Assembly (NCBI RefSeq): GCF_024213375.1
Contig: NZ_JANAVJ010000016.1
Span: 31,524-95,523 of the forward strand
Length of the DNA stretch: 64,000 nucleotides
Source of the DNA: Paenibacillus sp. MZ04-78.2
Lineage (GTDB): Bacteria; Bacillota; Bacilli; Paenibacillales; NBRC-103111
Direction: 5' to 3'
Shown: positions 42,506 to 51,786 of the stretch, one piece after another
Position numbering within the stretch: position 1 is the first letter of the stretch
How the letters are laid out: every line of letters starts with the position of its first letter
Program-made: the position numbers and the translations under genes
Notes under the pieces: model-generated
The model's database searches: none
Told to the model about the DNA's origin: nothing
What the model saw: only the letters and a program-made list of their open reading frames with translations

Positions 42506-42592
42506 ATGGATTTATTTCAGGCTCTTTCTGTTCTATTCGCGTTCGGAATGTTTATAATTACATTGTTGAGTTATATTGAAAAGAGGAAATAA
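42506..42592 (+). CDS. 28-residue holin-like type I toxin
   Basis: A tiny gene behind a strong site AAAGGAGGAGG encodes MDLFQALSVLFAFGMFIITL followed by LSYIEKRK. One membrane helix with a short basic tail is the pattern of the putative holin-like toxins (Hol_Tox family) of Firmicutes type I toxin-antitoxin pairs. The antitoxin would be an antisense RNA overlapping the 3' side; a strong hairpin with a T-run lies 67 bases downstream. It is an isolated gene between the ketone-body operon and a chemoreceptor. Confidence 0.65.
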   Translation: MDLFQALSVLFAFGMFIITLLSYIEKRK

Positions 42593-42658
42593 TCCGCTTG
42601 GTTCTTGTTTTGGTGTGAAACCATATTGAGAAACATCCGCCAATTACAAGTTGATTGT

Positions 42659-42693
42659 ATGAGTTGGATCATCCGATCTGACTCATCTTTTTT
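42659..42693 (+). terminator. Hairpin downstream of the toxin gene
   Basis: ATGAGT-TG-GATC and GATC-TG-ACTCAT form a long near-perfect stem with a four-base loop, followed by CTTTTTT. It could end the toxin mRNA. Confidence 0.7.
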
Positions 42694-42723
42694 GAGAAAA
42701 GACATAAATTCTTTTTGGGAAAC

Positions 42724-42746
42724 AAGCTTCGGTATGAAGCTTTTTT
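42724..42746 (+). terminator. Second terminator in the toxin region
   Basis: AAGCTTCGGTATGAAGCTTTTTT is a perfect seven-base stem with a five-base loop and T-run. Two terminators 30 bases apart suggest two transcripts, one possibly the antitoxin RNA read from outside. Confidence 0.65.
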
Positions 42747-42780
42747 CATTGTTGTTTAGGAAATTATGATTTTTGTTGCT

Positions 42781-42812
42781 TGTGGACAAAGTGTGCATAA
42801 AGTTGGGGATAA
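42781..42812 (+). repeat. Three DnaA-box-like 9-mers in tandem
   Basis: TGTGGACAA, TGTGCATAA and TGGGGATAA lie two and three bases apart. Each differs from the DnaA-box complement TGTGGATAA at one position. No replication genes are near, so an origin is unlikely; a DnaA-binding cluster is possible. Confidence 0.35.
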
Positions 42813-42915
42813 GTGTTTTGTTGGGGCAACTTCCAGATTAAAGAGGATTTTGGTGAGTTATGTCGAAATTTACTTCTCACATTCGTCTATCATCCGCCAA
42901 AAGGGAGCTGCCTTC

Positions 42916-44961
42916 ATGAGACTTCGAAGCGTCAAAGCCAAAACGTTTCTCTTGTTTATGCCAGCCGTGCTTGTTTTGTTTGCTGCCGTCCTGGTCGCCG
43001 CTTATGTTTATGCCAAGGGAATCATTCTCGATCAGAGCAGATATGGCATGAACGAGCAATTGAAGAGCATCTCGAACGATATCGATACCCGGCTTGTTGC
43101 GCATACGAGGCTGCCGGAGATGATCGCCCATACGATCGAGGACACGTATACGAAGCTTACGCTTCAGGATTACCAGTCCATGACGAAGGGCGAGTTGAGC
43201 GTGAACGGGGAGACGTTCGGCGTCGGGATTTTTTTCGCAGAGGGTGCATATAACCCGAAAACAAAATACTTTTCCACGTATGCTTTTCGGGATAAGGACA
43301 GCCTCAAATCGACGGAAGAATACAACAATGCCGGCAACGATTATATGAGCCAAAATTGGTACAAGGCCGCCGTTAATCAAAAGGATGCCGTTTATACCGA
43401 TCCGTACTACGACAAAGTTACAAAGGTGCCTATGGTGACCGCGTCGGTTCCCATCTATAATGCCGGGAAACAGTTTATCGGCGTGACGACAGGCGATATC
43501 GATCTGTCCACGCTGCAAAAGACCGTGGCGGACATGAAGGTCGGGACCACGGGCTGGGCATTACTTATACATAAGGACGGCACTTATTTGGCCGGTCCGG
43601 AGCAAGATAAGGTGATGAAGACCAAGCTGCAGCAGGACCCCAATGCCACATTGGCCGCTTTAGGTCAAGAGCTGCTGCAAAACAAAAACGGAAACACGAC
43701 GTATACAAGCGCCAATGGCGTGAACCACGTTTTCTATAAAGAAATTCCGAGGACGAACTGGATTCTCGCGGTCATCAAGCCGGACAAGGAATTGACGGAG
43801 CCGCTTACGCAGTTGCTGTTTAAGCTCTGCCTGATCGGATTGGCGGGGATTCTGTTGATTGCGGCGGTCATTCTGGTGTACAGCCGCGGGATTACCACCC
43901 AAATCGCCAAGCTGAACAAGCTGTCCGAGAAGCTGGCCGCTGGGGATTTCACGCATCACATTGCCGTCACGAGCCAAGATGAATTCGGGCAAATGTCGGA
44001 GCATTTCAACCGGGCGACCGGCGAGCTCAGACAGATGCTGAATAAGGTGTCCGAGCATACGCTGCACGCCGCGTCCACCTCCGAGCAGTTGTCCGCCAGC
44101 GCCGAGCAGACCAGCAAAGTGACGGAAAACATTGCCACAACGATTCAAGAGGTGGCGACGGGCGCCGATGTGCAGCTTCGGGGAGCGGAGGAAACCGTCC
44201 GGGCGATGGATGAGCTGACGCTTGGGATTCAGCGTATTGCCGAGTCGTCTTCCTTAGTCCGCGATTCCTCTGAAGAAACGACGGCGAAAGCTTCGGAGGG
44301 CAATGAGAAAATTCAGGAAGCGGTAGTTGGCATGAATCAGGCGAACGAGAACGCCAAGCAGTTGGCCGACGTCATCCGACAGCTCAACGCACGCTCCCAG
44401 GAAATCGGTAAAATCATGGAAGTGATCACGGGGATCAGCAACCAAACGAACCTTCTTTCGCTGAACGCGGGGATTGAAGCGGCGAGGGCCGGGGAACACG
44501 GCAAAGGGTTTGCCGTGGTGGCCCATGAGATCCGCAAGCTGTCCGAGCAAACGAAGCAATCCGCCGAGCAGGTCGGGCACTTGATCGACCAAATCCGGAG
44601 CTATGCCGCAGAGGCCGCTGCCTCGGTGGACACGGGTGCCGTGGAGATGGAGCGGGGGACCCGCTTGGTCGGGGAAGCGGGCGAGGCGTTCCAAGCCATT
44701 CTGCATCATATTCATGCGATGGACGATCAGATCCAAGAGGTTTCCGCCGCTTCCCAGCAAATGTCCGCCAGTTCCGAGCAGGTGAACGCAACGACGCAGG
44801 AGCTGTCCCGGATTGCAAGGGAGGCCGCGGCCAATGCGCAGCATGTAGCTGCCTCCAGCGAGGAGCAGCTCGCGTCGATGGAGGAGATTGCCGCATCATC
44901 CGAATCGCTGACCCTCATGGTCGAGGAGCTTCGGGAATTGATGTCCCGGTTTAAGGTGTGA
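42916..44961 (+). CDS. Methyl-accepting chemotaxis protein with dCache sensor
   Basis: A 681-residue chemoreceptor. A first membrane helix ([20 protein letters not shown]) and a second at about 300-325 ([20 protein letters not shown]) enclose an extracellular dCache_1 domain. The latter has [20 protein letters not shown] and [24 protein letters not shown] follows (about 325-380), then the MCP signalling coiled coil with hairpin tip [20 protein letters not shown] and [20 protein letters not shown]. Such dCache domains usually bind amino acids or carboxylates. The ATG at 42916 follows AAAGGGAG. No che genes are nearby. Confidence 0.95.
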   Translation: MRLRSVKAKTFLLFMPAVLVLFAAVLVAAYVYAKGIILDQSRYGMNEQLKSISNDIDTRLVAHTRLPEMIAHTIEDTYTKLTLQDYQSMTKGELSVNGETFGVGIFFAEGAYNPKTKYFSTYAFRDKDSLKSTEEYNNAGNDYMSQNWYKAAVNQKDAVYTDPYYDKVTKVPMVTASVPIYNAGKQFIGVTTGDIDLSTLQKTVADMKVGTTGWALLIHKDGTYLAGPEQDKVMKTKLQQDPNATLAALGQELLQNKNGNTTYTSANGVNHVFYKEIPRTNWILAVIKPDKELTEPLTQLLFKLCLIGLAGILLIAAVILVYSRGITTQIAKLNKLSEKLAAGDFTHHIAVTSQDEFGQMSEHFNRATGELRQMLNKVSEHTLHAASTSEQLSASAEQTSKVTENIATTIQEVATGADVQLRGAEETVRAMDELTLGIQRIAESSSLVRDSSEETTAKASEGNEKIQEAVVGMNQANENAKQLADVIRQLNARSQEIGKIMEVITGISNQTNLLSLNAGIEAARAGEHGKGFAVVAHEIRKLSEQTKQSAEQVGHLIDQIRSYAAEAAASVDTGAVEMERGTRLVGEAGEAFQAILHHIHAMDDQIQEVSAASQQMSASSEQVNATTQELSRIAREAAANAQHVAASSEEQLASMEEIAASSESLTLMVEELRELMSRFKV

Positions 44962-45042
44962 TTCTGCGGGTGAGACGCCGCTAAAGGCTTGATGTGAATT
45001 AGACGTGCGGATATACAAAATAATACAAGCACAAAAAGCATA

Positions 45043-45075
45043 AAAATAGGCTGCCTTAGGCAGCCTATTCGTTTT
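45043..45075 (+). terminator. Bidirectional terminator after the chemoreceptor
   Basis: AATAGGCTGCC and GGCAGCCTATT are perfect 11-base arms with a three-base loop, flanked by A and T runs. Confidence 0.9.
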
Positions 45076-45231
45076 ATTGCGGATTATTTTTTCACCGGCA
45101 GCCACGCTCCTTTGTCGAGGGATTTTCTTTGTTCCGATGAAGTGTTAAAATCAAGATTGCTTAAAAATCGAAATACCGTTTTCCGGATCGCCAAAAGTCT
45201 GAAAACGATACTCGAAAAGGAGTGTTCCGGA

Positions 45232-46004
45232 ATGTCGTACAAACTCGAAGTGGCGTTCGGCCCGGCTAACGAGCTTTTGAATAGCCTCCATACGTATCTT
45301 TGCAAAAAATTTTATAAAAAAACCGACCTCGGCTCCGAATGGGCCAGGCAAACGGAGCAGAAGCTCAACAAAACGCTCGCCTCGGCGCTGGCTGAAACCG
45401 AAATTTCGGCGGAGTGGAAGCTGATGTATTTATTGCTGCACCTGTGTCCGCATAAGGAAAACGCGGAGCGCTTCTTAGCCTGGTTCGAACGGATGACGGC
45501 GGGCGACATGTACGAACTGCTGGCCCCGTATATGAGCTCATTCCCCGGAGAGCTTGGGGCGATCCGTGACCGATGGCTGTCCCTGCTATCCGAATGGAAC
45601 CGGCAGTACTTCGTCGGGACCGACCCCAAGCTGCTGGAATGGCTGAGCGAGGACGCCGCAAGCAGACGCGCGCGGATCGGAACGCTGCCGCCGGACGCGC
45701 TGGCCGAGCAGATCACGAACGGGCTGTATTTCGAGCCGGGGGCCGAGTGTGAAAAACTTGTATTGTCGCCGCAGTATCATTTTCAACCGGCCAACATCAT
45801 TTATACGTTCGGCGGCTTGACCGTTTGCCAGTATGCCGTCGACGGCTCCTACGACGACCTGGCCGACGAGCCGTCCCGCCGCCTGTACCGCCAGCTTCGC
45901 AGCCTCAGCGAAAAAAGCCGCCTCCGCATCCTGCGCTATTTGAACGCCGGACCGCGCAGCTTTACCGAAATCGTGCGCTATATCGGCATTTCCAAAGGCA
46001 TTAC
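45232..46004 (+). pseudogene. ArsR-like regulator, N-terminal part, cut by the TnpB element
   Basis: 257 codons starting MSYKLEVAFGPANELLNSLH encode a helical sensor domain followed by the first half of an ArsR-type winged helix (SEKSRLRILRYLNAGPRSFT, EIVRYIGISKGI). At 46004 the sequence changes to the left end of an IS605-type element and the frame soon stops in foreign sequence. Joining 46004 to 47527 restores the frame as KGITHDHIFNLRSAGLLRAH, the expected recognition helix and wing. The uninterrupted protein would have 304 residues. The start is set by AAGGAG nine bases upstream. Confidence 0.85.
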
Positions 46005-47526
46005 AGATCTTAGCCGAGAAAGCCCTTGCCTTTAGGCATGGGATGAATCGCTTAGGACAAGGGCTGTCTTTAGACAGCTTCATTGTCCTACATTGTTTCA
46101 TGTTGTTGCAGTTTTTAGGTTTAAACTGACGCAATCGGTGTATGGGATAACAATATAGAAGAACGACAACAACCGTATCACTCATCAACTATCATTTTGT
46201 GTGGTAAAATTGAAAGGTACGACCTCGCGATGTTTGCGTCAAGAATTTAAGCATTTGGTGCATCTACCAAGCCTTTGGACACGTTCGTATTTTGTCAGCA
46301 CGGCAGGGAATGTTTCGAGCGAAACCAAGGGGGTGAAGCCATGCAAACCATAACCGTTCAAATTCGAATATTCCCAAACGATGTTTCTCTGCTGAAGGAG
46401 ATGGGGGACGAATACATCAAAACGGTCAATCTCCTCACCGAACAAGCGGAAGCATCGGGTACCTTTCCGAAGCTCACCTCCAAGGATGTCGATGCCAAAC
46501 TTCCATCCGCAGTAAAGAACCAAGCCATTCGAGATGCGCGAAGCATTCATAACAAGACGAAAAAGCAAGGAAAACGTCCGATTCTCAAGCGCAGAGCCTA
46601 CTACGTCAATAACCAGAACTATTCACTTGGGGACCATAGCGTTGCATTTCCTGTGATGTTGGATGGGAACGTACAGCGGCTCAAGATTTCGGCTCATGTA
46701 ATGGAACGCGAACAGCGGTTGCTATCCAGCGGCAAGCTTGGTCTCTTAAAAGTGGTTGAGAAGTCGGGCAAGTGGTACGTACAAATTTCTGTTGAAAGAA
46801 AGACAGAACAAGCAACCGGCGATGTCATAATGGGCATTGACTTGGGCTTAAAAGTCCCTGCCGTTGTTGTCACCTCAACAGGGAAGACGAAATTTGTTGG
46901 CAACGGCAGACAGAACAAGTACATACGCCGCAAATACAAAGAGCGCAGAAGAAAGATGGGCAAGTTAAAGAAGCTGTCTGCGATCCGTAAGCAAGAAAAT
47001 AAAGAACATCGCTACATGAAAGACCAAAACCACAAAATCAGCCGTAGGATTGTGAATATGGCGATCGAAGAACAAGTATCGGTCATCAAGCTGGAGAAGC
47101 TGACGAACCTTCGTCAAACGACAAGAACAAGTCGTAAAAACACAAAAAACTTGCATAACTGGACGTTCCATCAATTGCAAACGTTTATCGCATACAAAGC
47201 GGCATTGGCCGGGATTAAAATCGTCGAAGTCAATCCTGCCTACACCTCTCAAACGTGTCCAAGCTGCGAGAAACGGAACAAGGCAAAGGACCGAACGTAT
47301 CAATGTTCGTGCGGGTATCGCGCACACCGCGACAGGGTTGGAGCGATCAACATCCTGCGCCAACCTGTGATAGATGGTAACAGTCTATCAGCCTAGATAG
47401 CTATACGCTCTGATCTAGGATGAGCTAATGAGCTAGCTCTTAACTTAGCAGTCTGCACAAAACAGAAATGGCCTGCGTGCGTTAACTAGCTAAGAATCCC
47501 ACGGCTTTAGCCGTGTCGGAGCTCAA
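46005..47526 (+). mobile_element. IS605-family element carrying only tnpB
   Basis: A 1522-base insertion with boundaries fixed by restoration of the host gene. The left end begins directly after target TTAC (46001-46004), as expected for the IS200/IS605 family, and has a hairpin CCCTTGCCTTTAGGCATGGG. The right end has the subterminal hairpin CACGGCTTTAGCCGTG (47500-47515) and ends GAGCTCAA at 47526. No target duplication is present, as is usual in this family. No tnpA is present, so movement needs a transposase in trans. Confidence 0.85.
46341..47396 (+). CDS. tnpB: TnpB RNA-guided nuclease (IS605 OrfB)
   Basis: A 351-residue TnpB. The split RuvC residues are all visible: Asp in VIMGIDLGLKVPAV, Glu in VSVIKLEKLTNL and Asp in AHRDRVGAINILRQ. 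The zinc ribbon is TCPSCEKRNKAKDRTYQCSC. The N-terminal WED/REC region is intact, so the protein should be an active RNA-guided DNase. It is guided by an omega RNA that overlaps the right end of the element. ATG 46341 follows GGGGGTGAAG. In this insertion TnpB would cut the empty target site and help keep the element. Confidence 0.92.
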   Translation: MQTITVQIRIFPNDVSLLKEMGDEYIKTVNLLTEQAEASGTFPKLTSKDVDAKLPSAVKNQAIRDARSIHNKTKKQGKRPILKRRAYYVNNQNYSLGDHSVAFPVMLDGNVQRLKISAHVMEREQRLLSSGKLGLLKVVEKSGKWYVQISVERKTEQATGDVIMGIDLGLKVPAVVVTSTGKTKFVGNGRQNKYIRRKYKERRRKMGKLKKLSAIRKQENKEHRYMKDQNHKISRRIVNMAIEEQVSVIKLEKLTNLRQTTRTSRKNTKNLHNWTFHQLQTFIAYKAALAGIKIVEVNPAYTSQTCPSCEKRNKAKDRTYQCSCGYRAHRDRVGAINILRQPVIDGNSLSA

Positions 47527-47543
47527 GCACGACCATATTTTCA
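47397..47543 (+). ncRNA. Predicted omega (re) RNA of the TnpB element with host guide
   Basis: The stretch from the tnpB stop to the right end (47526) is conserved in the second, partial copy at 61.5 kb and ends in the hairpin CACGGCTTTAGCCGTG, as expected for an omega RNA scaffold. The adjacent host bases from 47527 (GCACGACCATATTTTC) would be the guide. Extent is inferred; the RNA likely starts inside tnpB. Confidence 0.6.
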
Positions 47544-47668
47544 ATCTCCGTTCCGCCGGTCTGCTGCGCGCTCACATGTCTGGAGAATCAGCCGTAGCTT
47601 ACAGCCTGCGGAAGGAGGCGATCGGCGGGCTGCAAGAATCTCTGCTGGGCTATCTGCTCGCCGATTGA
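47527..47668 (+). pseudogene. ArsR-like regulator, C-terminal part
   Basis: The other half of the interrupted regulator: HDHIFNLRSAGLLRAHMSGE, then SAVAYSLRKEAIGGLQESLL, ending LGYLLAD and TGA. This is the recognition helix, wing and final helix of an ArsR-type domain. It has no start of its own. Confidence 0.82.
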
Positions 47669-47918
47669 CGGCAACCCACACCCGGCGGGTGCCTTGGGCG
47701 CGAACCTTGCGATGACGCATCGGAAGGTTCTTTGGCGTTTCCGAATTTGAAGCCAACTCCCCCACAAAAAAATGCCCTCTGTTGGGCCCCCCTCCGACAT
47801 TATACCAGTTCAACTTCCAGCAGCTTTTCTTAGGAACTTTTTCGTGGGCCAAGGTCTTCTTTTTATTCGCTCATCGTCATAAATTCTTTGTATAAAGAAA
47901 ATTTTTATTGTTCTCCAT
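47669..47918. other. Intergenic stretch without a supported gene
   Basis: About 250 bases between the split regulator and the oligopeptide-transport promoter. It contains CACCCGGCGGGTG and, on the minus strand, GCCCAACAGAGGGC followed by ATTTTTTT, terminator-like. No coding frame with a ribosome site is seen. Confidence 0.4.
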
Positions 47919-47947
47919 TTACAGAACTAACCAAACTGTCTATAATG
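47919..47947 (+). promoter_or_regulatory. Sigma-A promoter of the peptide ABC operon
   Basis: TTTACA and TATAAT are separated by exactly 17 bases. The start codon is about 100 bases downstream. Confidence 0.75.
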
Positions 47948-48049
47948 ATGCTTATTCACAGTAAATCATACTATACATATCGGAATTATAAATTTAAAAG
48001 GGAACTGGAACTATTTCCTGCTTCCCGATCATGCCGGAGGGGATCATCC

Positions 48050-49813
48050 ATGAAGAAAAGAAAAGCTTTGACGCTGTCCGTATCGGCGCTTGTCGCCTGC
48101 TCGCTGCTTCTGTCCGCTTGCAGCGGACAAGATGCGGCGGCGCCAAGCGGAGGCGGCGATGCCAAAGGCACGGAAACCACAGGAACGCCGAGCCCAAGTC
48201 AGAGCGGCGTGACCGGCATCAAGGACGGCCTGATACCGGCCACCGACAAATCGAAAGTGCCGGAGGCCGCGAAGAAGCGCACCAATACGTTCGTCGTCTC
48301 GCTCACCGAGCCGGGCGGTATTTTCAACCCGTACTTTTATCAGAACGGCTACGACGGCAACGTCAACTCCGTCCTGTTCGCCCAGCTCGTGGACATCGAC
48401 AAGAACGGCAAGCCGATTCCCGGGATGGCGGAGAAGTGGGAGCTGTCGGACGACCAACTGACGTATACATTCAAGCTGCGCGCCGGGCTTACATTTAGCG
48501 ACGGCTCGCCGCTTACGGCCGACGATGTCGCCTTCACGCTGACGCTGCTGCACGACCCTGCGTACGACGGGCAAACCGACATTGCCCAAGCCGTCGTCAA
48601 AGGAGGCAAGAGCTACAAAGAGGGCAAAGCCGCGACGGTCGAGGGCATCCAAGTCGTCGATCCGCAGACGATCAAGATTACGACGGACAAGGTCAACGCG
48701 CAAGCCTTGTACCTTCTTGGCGGACAGGTGCTGTCCAAAGCGTATTACGGCAAAGACAACAAGCCCGGCAAGCTCGACTCCATTAAGCAGCTGCACGGCA
48801 AGCCGCTCGAATCGGGCCCGTACAAGCTGGATAAGTTCGTTCCGGGGCAGGAAGTCCGGTTCGTGGCCAACCCGAATTTTTATAAAGGCAAACCGACCGT
48901 CGAGCACTTCATCTACAAAACGACGGAAGGCGACGCCACCCAGTTTTTCCAAACCGGCGAGACGGATTACTCCGGCTTGACGGGCAACCAGGATAACATG
49001 GAGCTGCTCCAGTCGCTCGGCTTTGCCAATATCGATGTCTATACGGCCAGCTCGTACTCGTACATCAAGTTCAACCACTCCAAGCCGTATTTCAAAGACA
49101 AGCGGGTAAGGCAGGCGTTCATCTACGGGCTGGATCGTCAAAAAATCGTCGACACCATTTACCAAGGCTACGGGCAGGTGGCGAACGTGCCGGTGTCCCC
49201 GATCTCTTGGGCGTACACGGAAGAGGGCGTCAATCCGTATCCGTTCGACCCGGAGAAAGCGAAGAAGCTGCTGGACGAGGCCGGCTGGAAGCCGGGCAAG
49301 GATGGCATTCGCGAGAAAGACGGACAGCGTCTGTCGCTGCGCTATTTCGGCTCCAAAGGGAAAGTAACCGATATTTTGATCCCCATTGCCAAAGAAAACT
49401 ACAAAGCGATCGGCATCGATTTCCAAACCGAATTAATGGATTACAACGCACTGCTGGCGAAAACGAAAAAAGGCGAGCACGATCTCGTTTCGTTCTCGAC
49501 GGCGATTCTGATCGACCCGGACGACGGCGTGCAATCGTTCAACTCGAAATATAAAGGCAGCTTCACGGACACGAATGGCTACACGAATCCGAAGGTCGAT
49601 GAGCTTGTGGCCAAAGCGGCCGGCACGCTCGATATCGAGAAGCGGAAGCAGGCCTACAAGGAGCTGTACAAAGAGCTCAGCGACGACCCGCCGTACCTTC
49701 TGCTGAACTACCGCAAAATACTCGGCGCTTCGAACAGCCGGATCACAGGGCTTGAGCTGAACGGCTTCAACAGCGTGAATTCCAGCCTGCCGACGGTCCG
49801 CATCGAGCCGTAA
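48050..49813 (+). CDS. Peptide ABC transporter substrate-binding lipoprotein
   Basis: A 587-residue SBP of the family-5 (DppA/OppA/AppA) type. The signal peptide ends in lipobox LLSAC, so it is lipid-anchored outside the membrane; a Gly/Thr/Ser linker follows. Family signatures are IPGMAEKWELSDDQLTYTFK, LRAGLTFSDGSPLTADDVAF and RVRQAFIYGLDRQKIVDTIY. ATG 48050 follows GGAGGGG. It heads a five-gene operon with two permeases and two ATPases. Ligands are probably di- or oligopeptides; nickel or opine uptake cannot be excluded. Confidence 0.93.
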   Translation: MKKRKALTLSVSALVACSLLLSACSGQDAAAPSGGGDAKGTETTGTPSPSQSGVTGIKDGLIPATDKSKVPEAAKKRTNTFVVSLTEPGGIFNPYFYQNGYDGNVNSVLFAQLVDIDKNGKPIPGMAEKWELSDDQLTYTFKLRAGLTFSDGSPLTADDVAFTLTLLHDPAYDGQTDIAQAVVKGGKSYKEGKAATVEGIQVVDPQTIKITTDKVNAQALYLLGGQVLSKAYYGKDNKPGKLDSIKQLHGKPLESGPYKLDKFVPGQEVRFVANPNFYKGKPTVEHFIYKTTEGDATQFFQTGETDYSGLTGNQDNMELLQSLGFANIDVYTASSYSYIKFNHSKPYFKDKRVRQAFIYGLDRQKIVDTIYQGYGQVANVPVSPISWAYTEEGVNPYPFDPEKAKKLLDEAGWKPGKDGIREKDGQRLSLRYFGSKGKVTDILIPIAKENYKAIGIDFQTELMDYNALLAKTKKGEHDLVSFSTAILIDPDDGVQSFNSKYKGSFTDTNGYTNPKVDELVAKAAGTLDIEKRKQAYKELYKELSDDPPYLLLNYRKILGASNSRITGLELNGFNSVNSSLPTVRIEP

Positions 49814-49825
49814 CCGTGATTTTAC

Positions 49826-49847
49826 GCCCAGCCGGTCAAGGCTGGGC
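49826..49847 (+). terminator. Hairpin between SBP and permease genes
   Basis: GCCCAGCC and GGCTGGGC are perfect eight-base arms with a six-base loop, without a strong T-run. It is typical of a partial attenuator or mRNA stabiliser that keeps SBP transcript above the permease genes. Confidence 0.5.
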
Positions 49848-49869
49848 TCACTTTCTTGGGGGGACGATC

Positions 49870-50826
49870 ATGAAATCGTATATCGTTCGCAGGCTGCTTT
49901 TGATGATTCCGATGCTGTTTGGGGCGTCGCTGCTTATTTTTGTCGTGTTCGCGCTGACGCCGGGGGATTTCGTGGATACGAATCCGAAGCTGACGCTTGA
50001 GCGGGCGCAGGAGCTTCGGGCCCTTTACGGGTTGGATAAGCCCGTGCTGGAGCGCTATTTTATTTGGCTTGGCAACTTGGTAACGGGCAACCTCGGTTAC
50101 TCGATGCAGTATCAGGAGCCGGTGTCGGACCTTCTAAGCAAGTTCATTTGGAACTCGTTCCTGATCGCGCTGGTGTCGATGGTTTTGACGTGGACGATCG
50201 CGCTTGTCGTCGGTGTGCTCTCGGCCGTGAAGCAGTATTCCTGGTTCGACGGGCTGGTGACGATCGCTGTGTTCGCGGCGATGTCGTTCCCGTCCTTCTT
50301 CCTCGGGCTCCTGATGATCAAAGTGTTCGCGGTGGACCTTGCCTGGTTTCCGGTCGGGGGCATCACGAATACGGGCAGCCAAACCGCAGGCTGGCCCCGC
50401 GTTTGGGAAGTGGCGCACCATATGATCCTGCCCGTGACGGTGCTGACGCTGCTGAGCGTCGGGTCGCTTACGCGGTATTTCCGCACGAACATGCTGGAGG
50501 TGATCCGCCGGGATTTCGTCCGGACCGCCCGGGCCAAAGGCTTGAAGGAGCGGGTCGTGCTGTTCAAGCACGCGCTGCGCAATGCGCTGCTTCCGGCGAT
50601 AACGCTGCTCGGCTTCGAGCTGCCGGGGCTGTTTGCAGGCGCGATCATTACGGAGAAAATCTTTCATTGGCCGGGCGCCGGGTACATTTATTTCGGGGCG
50701 CTTAGCGTACGGGATTATCCCGTGCTGATGGGCTTCACCATGTTTCTCGCGCTGCTGACAGTGCTCGGCAATTTGCTCGCGGATCTGCTCTACGGGGTGG
50801 CCGACCCCCGGATTCGGTTAAAGTAG
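49870..50826 (+). CDS. Peptide ABC transporter permease (DppB/OppB type)
   Basis: A 318-residue membrane permease with six helices. DppB hallmarks are YIVRRLLLMIPMLFGASLLI, the LTPGDFVDTNPKL loop and LDKPVLERYFIWLGNLVTGN. The EAA-type loop is RTNMLEVIRRDFVRTARAKG, followed by GLKERVVLFKHALRNALLPA. ATG 49870 follows GGGGGGACG. It is co-transcribed with the SBP. Confidence 0.95.
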   Translation: MKSYIVRRLLLMIPMLFGASLLIFVVFALTPGDFVDTNPKLTLERAQELRALYGLDKPVLERYFIWLGNLVTGNLGYSMQYQEPVSDLLSKFIWNSFLIALVSMVLTWTIALVVGVLSAVKQYSWFDGLVTIAVFAAMSFPSFFLGLLMIKVFAVDLAWFPVGGITNTGSQTAGWPRVWEVAHHMILPVTVLTLLSVGSLTRYFRTNMLEVIRRDFVRTARAKGLKERVVLFKHALRNALLPAITLLGFELPGLFAGAIITEKIFHWPGAGYIYFGALSVRDYPVLMGFTMFLALLTVLGNLLADLLYGVADPRIRLK

Positions 50827-50835
50827 GGGGACGTC

Positions 50836-51780
50836 ATGATGATCGATGCAAAAAGAACGCCCGGTCCCGGATGGCCCGGCGCTGCGGTGCCTGCCCGGAA
50901 GAGCGCGGCGGATTCGCCGTGGAGGCAAGCCGCGCGTCGGCTGCGCAAAAACAAGCTGGCTTTGATCGGCCTGGCGTTTTTGGTGTTTATGATTTTGTTT
51001 TGCTTTCTCGGACCTTATTTGTCGCCTTATGCGAACGGCAAGGTCGATGTGGCCCGGATCAACAAGCCGCCCAGTGCGCTGCACTGGCTTGGGACGGACA
51101 ATCTGGGCCGGGACGTGCTGACCCGGCTGATGCAGGCCGGACGCATCTCGCTGACCGTCGGCGTGGCCTCGGTCGTGTTGTCGGTGGCGGTCGGTTCGGT
51201 GCTCGGCGCGCTCGCCGGCTTTTACCGCGGGATCGTCGATCAAGTCATTATGCGTTTCGCCGACGTGCTGCTGACCATTCCGAGCCTTCCGCTACTCATT
51301 ATTATGGGAGCAATCATGTCGGAGTGGAAGGTGCCGTCGGACTACCGGATTTATATCGTCATGCTGATGCTGAGCTTCTTGGGCTGGCCGGGCTTGGCGC
51401 GGCTCGTCCGCAGCGAGCTGCTGGTGCTGCGGGAGCAGGCGTATATGCAGGCGGCAGAAGCGCTGGGGCTGCGGGACCGGCGCAAAATGTTCCGGCATCT
51501 GCTGCCGAACACCGTGCCGACCCTGATCGTGGTCGCTACGCTGCATGTCGCGGGCGCGATTATCAGCGAATCGACGCTCAGCTTCCTCGGACTGGGCGTC
51601 GTTCCGCCGACGCCGTCCTGGGGGAATATGCTCGATGCGGCGAACTCGCTCATCGATTTCCAGAAGCGGCCATGGGTGTGGATTCCGCCGGGCGTGGCGA
51701 TTTTGACCACCGTCATCGCCATCAACCTGCTTGGCGATGCGCTTCGGGACGCGCTCGATCCCCGATTGAAAGGAAGGTAA
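50836..51780 (+). CDS. Peptide ABC transporter permease (DppC/OppC type)
   Basis: A 314-residue partner permease. An N-terminal cytosolic segment precedes RRLRKNKLALIGLAFLVFMI, then HWLGTDNLGRDVLTRLMQAG, the OppC signature. The EAA loop is EQAYMQAAEALGLRDRRKMF, and LNTVPTLIVVATLHVAGAII-like helices follow. It begins nine bases after the DppB-type stop and forms the heterodimeric pore with it. Confidence 0.95.
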   Translation: MMIDAKRTPGPGWPGAAVPARKSAADSPWRQAARRLRKNKLALIGLAFLVFMILFCFLGPYLSPYANGKVDVARINKPPSALHWLGTDNLGRDVLTRLMQAGRISLTVGVASVVLSVAVGSVLGALAGFYRGIVDQVIMRFADVLLTIPSLPLLIIMGAIMSEWKVPSDYRIYIVMLMLSFLGWPGLARLVRSELLVLREQAYMQAAEALGLRDRRKMFRHLLPNTVPTLIVVATLHVAGAIISESTLSFLGLGVVPPTPSWGNMLDAANSLIDFQKRPWVWIPPGVAILTTVIAINLLGDALRDALDPRLKGR

Positions 51781-51786
51781 ACGGCG

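Noticed and set aside
42781..42812. Replication origin
   Set aside because: The DnaA-like 9-mers lack dnaA/dnaN neighbours and a clear AT-rich unwinding region, so only a binding cluster is proposed.
45084..45231. Minus-strand frame ending KSLDKGAWLPVKK near the chemoreceptor terminator
   Set aside because: The ending looks protein-like, but the frame has no recognisable start or family and overlaps the promoter region of the split regulator.
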